Assembly (NCBI RefSeq): GCF_000005505.3
Contig: NC_016131.3
Coordinates: 38,850,855-38,914,854 of the forward strand
Direction of reading: 5' to 3'
DNA from: Brachypodium distachyon
Taxonomy: Eukaryota > Streptophyta > Magnoliopsida > Poales > Poaceae
DNA: 64,000 nt
The stretch's first letter is position 1. Each line of letters opens with the position of its first letter. Both the position numbers and the translations under genes were made by a program. Below, piece after piece: positions 23,749 through 36,225 of the stretch. The notes beneath the pieces are model-generated. The model had not been told where the DNA came from, searched no databases, and saw nothing but the letters and a program-made list of their open reading frames with translations.

Positions 23749-25467
23749 TGAAGGGGAATGTAGGCAGAAATTTAAAATTTTCCTACGAACGAACCAACCA
23801 AGATCACTATGCGGATGCGATAGATTGATCACGTACCAACAACCGTAGCGGAAGTAGATTGTCATTGAAGCCTGTAGCAGATTCCCGCAGCTAGGTTATA
23901 CCTCCCAGCCACGAGAATATTCCTCGCACGATCTGCTGCGCCTGAAAGGTTGAAGTAGACGAACAACGATCCGCTCGCAAGATCGAAGTGGACGATCTCT
24001 CCACACGTATCCACACATCCCGAAGGAATAGTTCAGCAGCACTTCGACGTCCAATACGAAGAACCGCCGGAAGAAACTAGATCGGAAAGTAGACGATCTA
24101 CTAATTAGACGTCTAAACTTTAGAGGAGAGAGCTCGGACTTGACGGGCAAAGGACAACTAGCGAGAGTGCTCCTATAGCCGGCCACCCCTCCCCTCCTTA
24201 TATGGGAGGGTGGCCGGCCAAAGGGGGAAAGAAGTCCTCCAAAAGGAGTAGAACTCCTACCTCTAATAGGAATAGATATGGACTCCTAACAGGAGTCTTA
24301 TATCCCCTTTTCCAAACCAAGATGGCCGGCCCCCATGGTCAACTTTTGACCACGTGGTCAACCTTTGACAAGGATTTAACCCACCTTTGACTTTTGACCT
24401 TTTGCTATTTGACCTTCCGGAATTTCCATCGGATCCTTCTAGAGGTTTCTAAAACCTTCCGGAAGCACTCGTGATTACTCCGAACATTTCTGTAACTCCT
24501 AAATCACATTTAGGACCTGTAGAAAATATTTCTCGTCATTCTGAACAACTTTGGTATTCAACTCTCGACCAAATTCCAAACTCTAGACTTTCAAATAACC
24601 ATTCGTCGTTAAGCGTGTGACCGTGCCGGTTCGGAAATGTGTAGCTATGACCCAGTCAATAATTATTTAAAGAGCCTGGACACTCTCAATAATTACTACA
24701 GATCCACGAAGACTTTCGAGCGAACCATTTGTTACTAAAAACCATTTCCCTTTGTTTCGCGATACGTTTACAAAACCCGGAGTGAGACTTCCGATACGCC
24801 CGTGAACCAACCCTTGTTCCACTTGTACCTAGTTATCCCCGTTACTGGTTTTGTACTTTTAACTCATTCCGTACTCCGATATCTCAATGATCATATTCTT
24901 GTGTCTGGCCAGACGGTGATAGATATCGCCCTAAGTGTATCTCTCCACCGATAGAGGAGCAAATCCCAATCTTGAACTATCAAGTCAATTCATACTTTCC
25001 GGAGTACCCGGAAATCACCGTCATGATAACCCTATTACGGGAAACAATAGGTAACACCAAAGTATTTTTCCAATATAAATATCATACGATATTCTCATGG
25101 TCTAAGGATAATGATAATTACAACAATAACAATAATACCGATAACAAGTAATCAATGTGATCTCTCAGTATATTATTAGTTGGGTCAATGCAACACCATT
25201 GTTCAATCAACAATGTGCTCTCATATATAACCAGCATCATATGCTCATGATCAGGAAAACAGAATCATCAATTATATATAAGCTAGTCAAAGAGGCGTGA
25301 CTAGGAACCTTTAAATTAGGGTTTATGTTTCCACACATGCAAATGAGTTTTCCTCTGAATCTCACATTCAAGAACCATTGCAATTATAGCATAGAAATAT
25401 AAACATCAATTACAAACTTGGGAATATAATAATACAATATTATTGCCTCTAGGGCATATTCCCTTCA
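23749..25467 (-). mobile_element. Copia LTR of the BARE/Angela type, solo
   Basis: Read on the minus strand it starts TGAAGGGAATATGCCCTAGA, the well-known start of this Triticeae-type LTR family. The two ends form a 7-bp inverted repeat (TGAAGGG/CCCTTCA). The flanks CTAGG (23744-23748) and CTGGG (25468-25472) would be a 5-bp duplication with one change. A minus-strand TATA stretch (TATAAGGAG) lies near 24200. The length of 1719 bp fits the family. No internal genes adjoin it. Confidence 0.8.
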
Positions 25468-28063
25468 CTGGGTTGGCAGGTAGGACGGAGGGGAGGCACA
25501 GTGAGCATGGACGGTCTCAGGATTTTGAGAATTGGTATTCAAATTTTGAAACAAAAAGAAAAAAATGTTTTTCAAGTTAAATTGACAAATTCTGAATTGG
25601 GTTCATTTAAGATTGGAAATTGTACCACTGGGCCAAGGGGAGGAGGTAGTTGAAGAGGTGCGCTTGATTGAATACATTCTTATTTTGATTTATTTTCTTA
25701 CCATATATTATCTATATACATATCTAATCTGTTTCTTCGCAAAAATAATTTGTATTCAGCTGAATACCTTGGGATAAAAAGGCATGGCCGCCCCTGGCAG
25801 TGAGGGAGGCCGGCGAATACGCAGGGGAGGTGCTGGTTGGCGGCTAGGGCAGAGGGGAGGCGCGGTGTGGGGAAGGCCGGCAACTAAGCAGGGGAGGGGC
25901 GAGAATTGGGGATGGATGCGATTTGAATTCGTACTGGGAAGGCACGGAAGAGACATATACACTGGAATCAGGAGTCCTCGTTCGGGAGACAGGCGGTAGC
26001 ATGTCTCACATGTAAGATCGGTGGGGAGGAGTGCACGTACGGCCACCACCATATAACTCTTTTATAGGACTTATTAAGATAAATAAACATACTAGAAAAA
26101 AACGTACCAATTTACTTTAGAAATTTTGAATTTGTCCTTAGTCAGATATTCCCCTTTAGTTACCTATCCCTAAAGCCAAACACTTGATAAAAAATAAAAA
26201 AAAATCACTACTGAGCCGAGACTTTTACCATGTCCTCGTTTGACTTGTTTGGCCTGTTTTCAAACCCGTTTAGGGAGTAACTTTCTGCAAAAAAGAACAA
26301 CACAACTAATCTAAAAAGGCAGAATGTAACCGTTAATTTGACAAAGGAAATTGATCGATAATTCAGACAAGAGAAAACATTGCGACTGCAGTATACAGAT
26401 ATGTAAAAACCAAAGACTACATGTCAAAAATAACATATCTCAACACACTGAATTACTATTCTCCCTCTGCTTAAAAAGCACTTTAGCTGAAAATAAAAAC
26501 ACACACTATAACTTAGCTGCAAATTACAGGAGATACCCTGATTTAAGCACCATCGCACTCCGGAAACCCATTTTACTAAATTTTGAAATCTCTTTAATAA
26601 CAATGAAACAATAGAGAATTAAAACAAAAAAACTTAGAATATTCTAAGTCCAAACAGATGAGCAACAAGAATAACCTGATACTAACAAAACACATGCTTA
26701 GACTGAAAAATCAATAACTTACAAGTCTCCGTAATAGTAATACTAACTGAAACAATATTGATGCATTGGCTGATAATGAATCATAAGAATATGACTTAAA
26801 AATGACAAAGGCAACAAAACTGAAAACTACTTCACTAAAGTCTAGGTGTCTTTGTTGACTTCCTCCAAGAAAAAAAGTGAGCACCTGAGATAAAATGAAA
26901 TTTGTTTCACTGAAGGCTGAGAGACTTAAAATACAATACCACAAGACTCAACTCTAACCACGACTGATAAAAAATGATGACAAATACTTACAATATGGCT
27001 AGAACTCAAAATAGAACTATAAGAAAATGATAAAGAATGCAGTCTAAGACTTGACTCACGCTAAGATCACATCGAGAAAACACTAGAAACTAAACTCATT
27101 AACTGAACAATAACACAAAAATAAATGACTATCACTGAGAATTAAACTGAGATTGATTGAAGACAAAACAATACAGAAACTGTCATATAAAAAATAATCT
27201 GAGTCCAAGCAAATGAACAAAAAGGCAAAACTGATGCTGACAAAACACATGTTTAGACTGATACAAACATTGTAAAATGATAAAAAGACTAGAATGAGAC
27301 AAATAACCACGGGTTTCCTTCCCTATAGCACAACCAACACCAGACAACATTAAAAGAGGTCTCAAACGAAATTAAAAGGCTCAAATAAGGCGGGTGAAAT
27401 GATGTTTACTCTTTCTACTTACGAAATGTATATAACAATTCCCCTAGCTACTAAATCTCCCTAAATGCATGCAGCGTACAGAAAAGCATTACGCGAGTCA
27501 CCAACCAATGCAAAGAGCAGTGTCCCATGCAATGCAGAAAACAGGAAAAGATCAGTATAACTACAATAAAAGGAAGAGATTACAGCAGCAATCCGGAGCA
27601 CCTCCCCACCACCCTCTCCTATGCTTCTCAAGAACACCTCCTGACGACCACAACCTGCGGCAGAAAGAGAAAAAGAAAACAGACGCTAAAATCAACAAAA
27701 CCCACTAATGACCCAGGAAAGGCCACTGCGTGACACAGACCACAGTGTGCGATAAACGATTGGATGGATGCAAAGTTGACTGACGCCAAATTGAAAATCA
27801 GCTAGCTCCAAAATAGAAAATCTGACAAGTTATCTTGTATGCTGAAAATGTTTTAATTCAAAACTTGCTTAAAATACTTTATACGATAACCAAGTTGTGT
27901 TGTGTGAACCTGCACGTTTACTTTCAACACCCATAGACAGATTATAATCTTATGATTTGCATATAAATATTTACATTGCAAACTTAAGATACATGTAAAT
28001 TAATGAATCAAAAAAACAAACAAGCAGGAGCATTTGTTGCTCTAATATTGTTTAAAGATTTCA
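25468..28063. other. Intergenic spacer before the RTL gene's 3' end
   Basis: AT-rich DNA with a GC-rich patch at 25780-25990, the latter probably a transposon piece. None of the short ORFs shows a known domain. The RTL gene's 3' UTR should lie just below 28064. Confidence 0.4.
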
Positions 28064-30614
28064 TTATAACTCTACAGCTTCGGCTAGATCTAATCTATCC
28101 GATGACGATGATTCAATTTGAGATTGTAGCAATGTTTCTTTTAATTTATCCAAAGCAGCCTTTGCGGCACGGTTTTGAGCTATCTCCTTCTTTTGGGCAT
28201 AAGTTGCAGTTCCAAGCAGCTCACCATCAACCAAAACATCAACCTTCAAATGCTTATCCCATCCGTCTTTCACGAACTGAAGGCCTCGCCGAGTCTTTTG
28301 ACAAAATTCTAAAAGCTCGCTTACGGGATGCTTGCCTAAGGTCTCAAGGCTAATAAGTGGATCAGCCAAATTTCGAAAAACCTATCATCAGATAAGAAAT
28401 ACATTATATTTTGAACTAATTAAAGTCAAGAAAGAAAGATTGACGGTTCAGATAGACACTTACCCGCCAAACTACTTCTTGATTGAAGTTAGAGTCAAGG
28501 TATATGGCGCCAATTAGGGATTCCACAATGTCAGATAGCACTTTTGGAGCATCCAATAGTCCATTCGAATGATACTTGTACTTGCATAATTCTTTTATAA
28601 AATCATCAATCTGTAAATGTCAAAACACAGGGACAGCACATCATCAATAACATCAAAATTATTTAAAAATATTGTTTATTTGTTACACTTTTCTTGTTTA
28701 ATTATCAAATGTTAGTGACAGACAAAAGACATAAGAAAAATTTGAAAAATATACACTGTATTGCAATAACTTAGAATGATGTCCTATTGCAAGTCACGTT
28801 CTTAGTGTACTAATCTAGTGCATAACAAACTTGACTAGCCATGATGTGGAAAAACGGAATTTTTAGGTCACCTAAAAAATTATCCTGACAAAGAAAGAGA
28901 TATCTTGCTAGCTCAACTCGTAAACTTTAGTCTCTTCATGTTGAACAACAACACAAACAACACATATATTCCTCGTTGACTAGGGCAGCACATGAGAACA
29001 TTCATTGTTGTCATTGCAATTGGCACCGTAAGCGTTGTGACGATACTAAAAAATAAAAAGATCTTCAGATATATAGTGTTATGTTGTCGTATGAAAGCAA
29101 AACAAAAAGATAATAAATCATTAAATCTTTCTATTCTCATACAAACTAATGCTAAGACAGATGTAACAGGCATAATGAGATGGCTTTATCTATGTGGAGT
29201 CCACATGGCACATTTGTGCTTCACTACATGCTCTCCTAACAACCACTAGAAAGTACTACCAAACAACCTGGATAGGTGTCTCTGTCGTTTAACTCGAAGT
29301 CCAAATGGCTCAAGTATACTTCAACTATATTCCTAAAAGAAAGACTATATGGAAACAAAAGAACAAAAGATGGCGGTGATGGATAAAGATCACCTGCAAA
29401 ATAGAGAGATTTCATGGTACCCTGGCACTCCCCTAGGGTGGTGTGGAGTACCATCTAAATCCAACCATTGATATCAAAGGGTATTATGGAGATTTCACGG
29501 TACCCTGTCCGGGGTACCATAAAAGAGCTCGCAAAATATGAGGCTTTTGCCCGCCTTTGTACAAGCTAAAGCATACCAAATGAATAGTTGGTAAAGCTAG
29601 AATCATGCAAACAAATTGACTCGTAGGAGGAAATAGAATTTTGCTAAAAGTATCACCTTGTCACTTTGTCAGAACCTTTTCAAGGAAAACTGGTGTTTTC
29701 ACTGCTTTGCTAAGAATAATGACTTGATCAGAAACCAAACAAGAGATGGCCCGGTCGGTGAAAACAAAGAATCAGTTGCACACTAAATTATTGGATGCCT
29801 GTGCAAAAGGTAAGGCGTAAATAACTCCAACTGCACAGTAGGCGGATGACTTGTGTGCGCCGGGGAATACAGACAACCTTTTGGAGAAACTTTTGCTGGA
29901 AGACAAAGATACCCTGGACTCTGGAGTAGTGCATCCTATATCCGCGAGGAGACAAGCATGAATAGTAAGGGGGGAAAAAACATTTGACCAAAAAGAGCGC
30001 AGTACGTCATTGCACGGGAAAGGTCCCAGCGGCCTCAGCCGGTTTTAAAGACCTCTTTTTATCTGTCCCTCTCATGGACAGTAAACATGGAGCAGCATTG
30101 CAGCAAACGTCATTGAACGGGAAAGGTCGTAGTAATGAATCAAGTAATAGTACTGTGAACTTATGAAAGCGAGGCAGAGTAAAATAACCTGTCCATCGAG
30201 CTGCGGCGCCTTGTGGCGGAGGAAGCGGTGGATGCCGTGCTCGACGGCGACGCGCGCGAGCTTCTCCTTGTCGACGTTGGCTGCGCGGAGGCGCGTGAGC
30301 GGGCCGGGCGGGAGGCTGCGGTAGGTGAGGAAGACCTCCCGGGACATGAGGCAGGTTAGCACGCCGTCGCCGAGGTACTCGAGCCGCTCGTAGGTGGAGT
30401 CGCCGGGCGGGTAAGGGTAGTAGTAGGAGCCGTGCGTGAGCGCCTCCCCCACCAGGGACTTGTCCCCGAACTCGTACCCGAGGAGGGTCTCCACGGCGGC
30501 CACGTCCTCCGGGCCCATCGGCGGCGCGAACCACGGCGGCGCCTCCTCGCGCTCCAGGCTCTCCTCCTCCCTAGGCATCTCGTTGTCGGCGGCTGGAGGA
30601 GACGGCGTGTCCAT
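28064..30614 (-). CDS. Ribonuclease III-like protein (RTL) with dsRNA-binding domain
   Basis: Three exons on the minus strand (30189-30614, 28464-28610, 28064-28381) join in phase 0 into 296 aa plus stop. The RNase III domain spans about residues 37-175: signature YERLEYLGDGVL (75-86) and DIVESLIGAIYLD (169-181). The acidic quartet expected for two-metal catalysis is intact (E79, D83, D169, E172). One dsRNA-binding domain follows at about 207-273, with KKEIAQNRAAKAAL as its last helix. It should cleave double-stranded RNA as a homodimer; plant RTL proteins process rRNA precursors or small-RNA precursors, and which applies here is unknown. The start at 30614 gives an acidic N-terminus without a transit peptide. 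The frame stays open upstream to an ATG at 31007 (131 more codons), so a longer form cannot be excluded. Which RTL subgroup it belongs to is not settled. Confidence 0.93.
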
Positions 30615-31083
30615 TGCTACTAGAGATAGGAGTAGATCGGGGGAACGGTGGAGGCGTTTGTTTAAAAAGCTGAGGAGCAGGCGCGCGGCGCCGGCGCGGT
30701 TTCTGGAAGACTCCGGAGGGCGGTCGGAAACGGAAAAGAGGGACACGAGATTGGTCGATGGAGGAAGGAGAGAGCCAAAGAGGGTTTCAGCTATCTTAAC
30801 TGCGGCGTTGGTCGTTTGGGTCGACGACGACTTGGAGATGTGTTCTATGTGCACCACCCGCTTTCTTTTTTCCGTGAAGATGTGTGTATGGCTTGGCGTG
30901 CGGAGCACTTCCGGTTTGGTCGGGTGTGGGCTCGGATTGGGTCGATGATGGTTGAGAGGCGTGAGCTGGTGAGCACCGCAGGCAGCGCCGGGAGTGGAAA
31001 ACGTCAAAGGAAGTTGCTACTCCGGTACGATGACGTAGTGACGCTAATGCAGAGGCTGTACCGATCCGGTACCTACCCATAGC
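30615..31083. promoter_or_regulatory. 5' flank of the RTL gene
   Basis: This should hold the promoter and 5' UTR. I see no clear TATA box. The minus strand is open in the RTL frame as far as 31007. Confidence 0.4.
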
Positions 31084-31143
31084 ATGCTGGCCACTAGATG
31101 AGGCGTGTGCTTGCTATGCTGGCCACTAGATGAGGCGTGTGCT
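31084..31143. repeat. 28-bp direct repeat, two copies
   Basis: The block ATGCTGGCCACTAGATGAGG and the 8 bases after it occur at 31084 and again at 31116, a period of 32. This is a recent-looking duplication upstream of the RTL gene. Confidence 0.85.
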
Positions 31144-31152
31144 GCATGACCA

Positions 31153-31383
31153 AGGTCCTGTTTGTTTGAATTTCTACATCAGCTTCTCGTGTTTTTAGCA
31201 ATCTCAAAAACATTTTTCCTGTTTACACGTGAAACTGAGAATCACCTTCAGACGTGCTTTTGGTGCTTCTAGCTGAGAACCACGTCCGGAGGTGCTTCTC
31301 AGTTTCATGTGTAAACGGAAGAAGTGCTTTTGATATTGCTAGAAGCACCAAAACCTGAAGCAGAAGTTCAAACAAACAAGGCC
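31153..31383. mobile_element. Palindromic MITE (AGG...CCT ends)
   Basis: The ends AGGTCCTGTTTGTTTGAA and its near-perfect inverted match (finishing at 31383) enclose a strongly self-complementary 231-bp stretch with repeated AGAAGCACC-type motifs on both arms. The superfamily is uncertain because no clear target duplication is seen. Confidence 0.7.
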
Positions 31384-31560
31384 TAATTCACCGTGCCTTA
31401 AATTAGAGATGGAAGATTAACAGGGTGAGTAGTACTTTTCTTGGTCTATTTTAATGTGACCATCTGACAACTTTTCTCCCTTTTCTTTGTCTCTCTCTTG
31501 TTGTTTGTCAGAGGCACATGTTTGTCAGAGACACAGACTCATTCCCTTTTCACAACCCGA

Positions 31561-31873
31561 GTACCTCAGAAATATTTAGTACCTCGGTAATACTTACTAC
31601 TCCATGACTCGTTTTTAAGTACATTTGTGGTACATGAAATGTACCTTATCATTCTTAAGTACCTCGTAAAAATATTAAGATCGTGTACATCAACTTGTAA
31701 CAACACGTCATGTACCACAAAAAAATTTAAGTACCTCGTCAATATCAAGACAGTGTACATCAACTCATGCCATGTACCTTGTCAGTTTTAAGTACTTCGT
31801 CAAAATATCAAAACTAAGTACATCAATCTCATGTACGAGCATTCGTTAAAACTTAGTACATTGTCATGTACCA
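31561..31873. repeat. GTAC-rich repeat, copy B
   Basis: I count 16 GTAC tetranucleotides in about 310 bp, in phrases such as AAGTACCTCGT and TGTACATCAACT like those in the copy at 9553-10146. The CT-rich stretch before it (31390-31555, with CTGACAACTTTTCTCCC) also corresponds to the sequence before copy A. The copy is interrupted or bordered on its right by the solo LTR at 31894. Confidence 0.7.
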
Positions 31874-31893
31874 ATGGTAAACGTTAATCTTAT

Positions 31894-33220
31894 TGTTGGG
31901 AATATGCCCTAGAGGCAATCATGTATGATGTAATTCCCAATGTATTCATAAATATTATTGAGTTGTCCTTGTTTGAACATCTGATATGTATCATTGAATA
32001 TGTGATTTGATTGTGGAACTATGTATTCATGTTGTTCATACTAAATTGTCCTTAGTCATTGAGGTTGTGCTGGACACATAACCTAGACTAATGTGAAAGT
32101 TGGCTGATGACTCGGTTCCACTTGTCATGGGCATGGTGATGTCATTCCAGCTTACACGGACTCGGCTAAAGAGTTTAGCGAGTCGGACTGACCCATATTG
32201 AGATGCAACGAGTAGGTCGTCATTTGCATGTCTCAATCAATGTAATCCTTAGACCTGAGGTTATCGCACATTCCGAGTTGTGGATCACCAACTTAGGTTC
32301 TGTCAAACGTTGTTCCGTAACAGGGCAGTTATAAAGGCAGAGTTCGGGTTGACTGAGAATCAAGCTGTGTGATGTGGATAACCAAGATGGGATTTTGCCC
32401 CTCCGACTGGAGAGATATTCTCTGGGCCCTCTCGAGTGATATGATTCGGGAAGCATGGCCATGCGCGACTTGGTTAATTGTTAACCGGGTCGATCGACTA
32501 AGAGTTAGTCGGATGAATCGTATATCACAGATCGAGAAGAGAGTTGAACTATTAAAGGGATGACGATTAATCGCCTATAGTTCGACGGTATATCGTGAGG
32601 CAAAAAGGGACTAAGACGTATGTCACATTGGAAGGTACGTCGTCATGACTCGATGGTACTTGGGAGTCGGCACGTTCTGCTAGGAGCCGCTACCGATTGA
32701 TCGATTGTGAGTCGGACTCCAATCGTGTCCAAGTCACCATGAGCCTGTGGGGTCACACACTTAAGAGCGGGAGCAAGTATTTGGTCGGGTTGGACCCGAA
32801 CTGGAATTGGGCTGACAATGCGAGTTGGACTCGCAGGGTGGATGGGCCACAAGGCTTGGAGCCCACTTCCACTCGATATATAAGCAGGGGCGTGGGATGC
32901 CTAAAGGGCACGGTTTTTTCCACTCTCATGCGTTGAGAACCCTAGCCCGATTCAGTTCAACCGTCGCACCGGATCTAGCAGTCCGCCGCCGGAGCTCCTC
33001 CTCGCACGTGTGGATACCGGCAGAGGTGCTGTACGTTCAGCACTTCGACGATCGCGGGATTGGATCGGCTGGATCGGATCGAGGGACTGCACTGCATCAA
33101 GGCGCCGCATCAATAATCCGCAACTGCGCGTCTAGTGGTAATCCTCGTGGCCTTCTACCTCGGCTAGATCTTGGGAGTTCGCGTAGGAAAAGTTTTTGTT
33201 TATCTCTACGCGCCCCTTCA
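31894..33220 (+). mobile_element. Solo LTR with perfect 5-bp target duplication
   Basis: It starts TGTTGGGAATATGCCCTAGA and ends CCCCTTCA. The 5 bases on each side are identical, CTTAT (31889-31893 and 33221-33225). The length is 1327 bp. The start matches the copia family with this 5' end, but most of the body differs from the LTR at 23749-25467. A TATATAA motif lies near 32876. No internal region exists, so the two LTRs of the original insert have recombined to one. Confidence 0.88.
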
Positions 33221-33272
33221 CTTATCACGTACATTGACACATAGAATGTCACATTAATACGCATCAAACACA

Positions 33273-33512
33273 GACAAGGTACTAAGTTTTCTTCTTGCCC
33301 GTGCTCTTAATTCAAAGATTAACCAAGAAATCCAAAAGCAAAACAATAATATCTAGCCTCTTATGGTACAAAATATACACCAAACATGCACAACATGTAC
33401 AATTGGTAAATGACAAGGTACTAAGTTTTCTTTTTGCCCGTGCTCTTGACTCAAAGAGGAAACAAAGAAATCCAAAAGCAAAACAAGATCTGGTCTCTTT
33501 ATGGTACAACAA
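33273..33512. repeat. Diverged tandem duplication, period 139
   Basis: A block starting GACAAGGTACTAAGTTTTCT occurs at 33273 and again at 33412, with several changes and small indels between the copies. It lies just 3' (on the minus strand) of the candidate exon at 33550-33790. Confidence 0.75.
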
Positions 33513-33549
33513 ATACGAAGTACATAATCAGTACGAGATAGAAGCTCAC

Positions 33550-33790
33550 CGTCGATGATGGATCTAGAAGAAAAAGAAGAACAGAAAAAAAAAATTGGAG
33601 TGCTTCGCGTGGCAGGAAGCGAAGGAGGGAGAGAGAGAGATACATCGTCTTCTTCAAGCTCCTCCTGAGCCACCGCCTCTAGTTGCTCGCTGCAGGTGGG
33701 AGGGGCCGGCGCCTGGTAGGTCGACATCACCGGCGGGGCTGCTGCACGAGAGATGGGAGAGAGAGACGGGATCTGCTTCACGAGAGACAT
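33550..33790 (-). CDS. Candidate first exon of an unknown gene (doubtful)
   Basis: On the minus strand an ATG at 33790 follows a CT-rich leader typical of grass 5' UTRs and opens about 80 codons (MSLVKQIPSLSPISRAAAPP...), up to a donor ACG|GTGAGC at 33550. The product is rich in Ser, Pro and Glu and has no known domain. No second exon is seen before the solo LTR, so this may be a gene start left without its body, or chance. Confidence 0.2.
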
Positions 33791-33899
33791 GGGAGAGAGA
33801 CGAGGGCAGGAGAGAAGGATTTGGGGATTGGGGGAGAGAGAGAAAGGTGGGAGATAAAAAGCTAATCCGTACCTAGACGGGGCAGAGGGATTAACTTTG

Positions 33900-34771
33900 G
33901 GTGGCAGAAAGATTAGGTAAAGTAGTGGACACGTGTTGAAAAAATACGATAAGGGTAACTACCGTTATCGGCACCGAGAGGTTTGGCGTAGTGACGCACT
34001 TGGTCAAGGCCAACTTGGGTACATGTATTTATGTGATTCCATATCTGAATTTTATTTGGGTTTTTTGTCCCCCTCTCGTGTGTGATGGAAAAGACACAAG
34101 TCAACAACATGTGTAGACTTGAACTTGAAACCTTTGACTCTAATACCATGACGAGTTTTATGTACTAGCCAACCCAACCAAAAGACCGATATGATGGAAA
34201 TGTCTAGGCAGTTCACTTAAACACTTCAACGTGATCTCAGGATTTCCATGCATGTCTTATTCCTCCATAATGCATTTTTCTGGTTGTCTTGGAAAAGTCA
34301 ATCTTAATCACCCTTAGTTTCTTATTGCCATTGTGAAATGCAAGGTTGCATAATAGGTTATTGAGTTCTCTTTGGACGACCTCCTGTTTATGAAATGGAT
34401 GTTTGTTATACATGTGAAACGATAGCTAGATTTAGAGACCAAGTGCTTGGCTTAATTCACCGCCATTATATGTTTGAACTTATCCATGCAAAGTATCACT
34501 ATTTTCACTTTGTGCCAACACTTTTAATTCTGTGACTATATTTCACTATTTTTTGGTGAAAACTAGAACCTGCTAAATTGTCTTCTAGTTTAACTGCATT
34601 TGGTTACTTGAACCGCAAACTCTCATAAACACTTGAGACTTTTCTTTGGATTAAAGCTTCAGCTGCTAAAGTCTTACTGTTACTATTTAGCTCTCCTTGT
34701 GTGTATGGTTATGTTGGGCCACGTTCAATGCATCTAACTCAAACTTTCATTATCAAAAAGGGGTTGAGGGC
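33900..34771. other. Intergenic spacer
   Basis: AT-rich sequence without recognisable genes or clear transposon ends. Confidence 0.4.
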
Positions 34772-34774
34772 TAA

Positions 34775-34903
34775 AGGCCTCTTTGAATCGAAGAAATTAA
34801 GAGGGTTTTTGACGGATTCTAATCCATAGAATTTTTTCCTATTGAGACTCTTGTTTAGACGAATGGGTCCTCCAAAATTCATATGGATTGCTTTTCTAAA
34901 GCC
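34775..34903. mobile_element. Short Tourist-like MITE (degenerate)
   Basis: It starts AGGCCTCTTTGAATC and ends AAAGCCT, with TAA on both sides (34772-34774 and 34904-34906). The start resembles that of the next element, which begins right after the shared TAA. The inverted match is weak, so it may be a deleted copy. Confidence 0.5.
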
Positions 34904-34906
34904 TAA

Positions 34907-35437
34907 GGGCCTCTTTGATTCACAAGATTTTAATAACACGAAAAAGGAAAAAACACAGGATCAGATTGTCATGTACTATTGAGTCATACATGATTAAAAA
35001 AACTATATGAATTAGCATCAAGTGTGTTTGGCATGCCACATGAAAAATCAAAGGATTCTAGCAAGATGTTTGAGTGGATGGAAATTTTAATCCAAAAAAG
35101 GAGTGCAAAGGAATCCATAGGAAAAATTCATTAGGATTCTATATCATGTGAGAGCAATAGAAGAAATTTTCCTAATGATTCAAATCCTCTAAAATCGTAT
35201 GAATTTCCTCTGAATCAAAGGAGACGTAATCACATATGAATTCTAGAAAGAGGTAGCCTCTTGGAGAATTCCTGTGTGTCTATGCAACTATCGCATACAA
35301 CTGTGCAAAGTCATGTATTTTTTCTATGTTGCAACCAGACAACTTCTATTGATGATTCATGTGTTCTCCCCACAAGATTCAACATGCCATGGAATCATAT
35401 TACTATGTTTTACGATTCTTTTGATCTAAAGAGGCCC
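34907..35437. mobile_element. Tourist-like (PIF/Harbinger) MITE
   Basis: The ends GGGCCTCTTTGAT and the inverted match AAAGAGGCCC are flanked by TAA (34904-34906 and 35438-35440), the 3-bp duplication of this superfamily. At 531 bp it encodes no transposase. Confidence 0.8.
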
Positions 35438-36225
35438 TAAGATTGTGTAAATACCCATTACCCTCCCCTCGAGTTAGGGTTAGAACTTCATGTCATCATG
35501 GTGTTTAGTTGAGCTTTTGATCCTCATCGAAGACCTAGTCCAAATCTCATGGTGATGAACACTAAAGTTTGCCTTTAATTATATTTCCTACCTGTTGTGA
35601 GGATTGAGAAATTCCATTGACCCCTGCAGTCTATGGTTTCGTAGAGAGCATAACCACGCCCGCAAATGATGAAGAATTGTCCCTTCCACATTAGGTAATA
35701 GGTTTTGTGGAAATTTAGGTCTTCCTAGTTTTTTGTTGCATATCTTTCAGTTAGAAAAACTAAACGCAGATCAGGTATTTGGTTCCTTATGGCGGAACCA
35801 GTCCATCCATGTTTAAGTCTCCAACTTGACATTGGTACTTGCATTTCTCTAAATTTATTTCAGGACCTAACCGGCGTTGTGCTTTCAGTGGAGTGACGTA
35901 CCCGTCAACTACGAAACACTTATGGTGACCTCGTCAATCTCAGGATGATGTGCCGGACCAGTCTCTCGGAGATGCTCAAAGGGGTAGGATGTGCGTGAAA
36001 ATGAAATCGAACAAGATTATTTGATCTCAACATAATTGAATAAAGAACTATGCTAACACCTGAACATACGCGTGTTGGTTAGGATACACGTACTGTGAAG
36101 AGGAGCCAACTAAAAGGTTGACCTACTATTAATACATTTGCAAGAATAAAACTCCAAAATGTTTTAGCTCTCAACTTAACCTTATATTTAATATGTTTTC
36201 ACGTTGGCTTTGTCTTGAGGAGATA

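Noticed and set aside
30432..30948. Plus-strand ORFs of 63 and 170 aa
   Set aside because: They are antisense shadows of the first RTL exon and its GC-rich leader.
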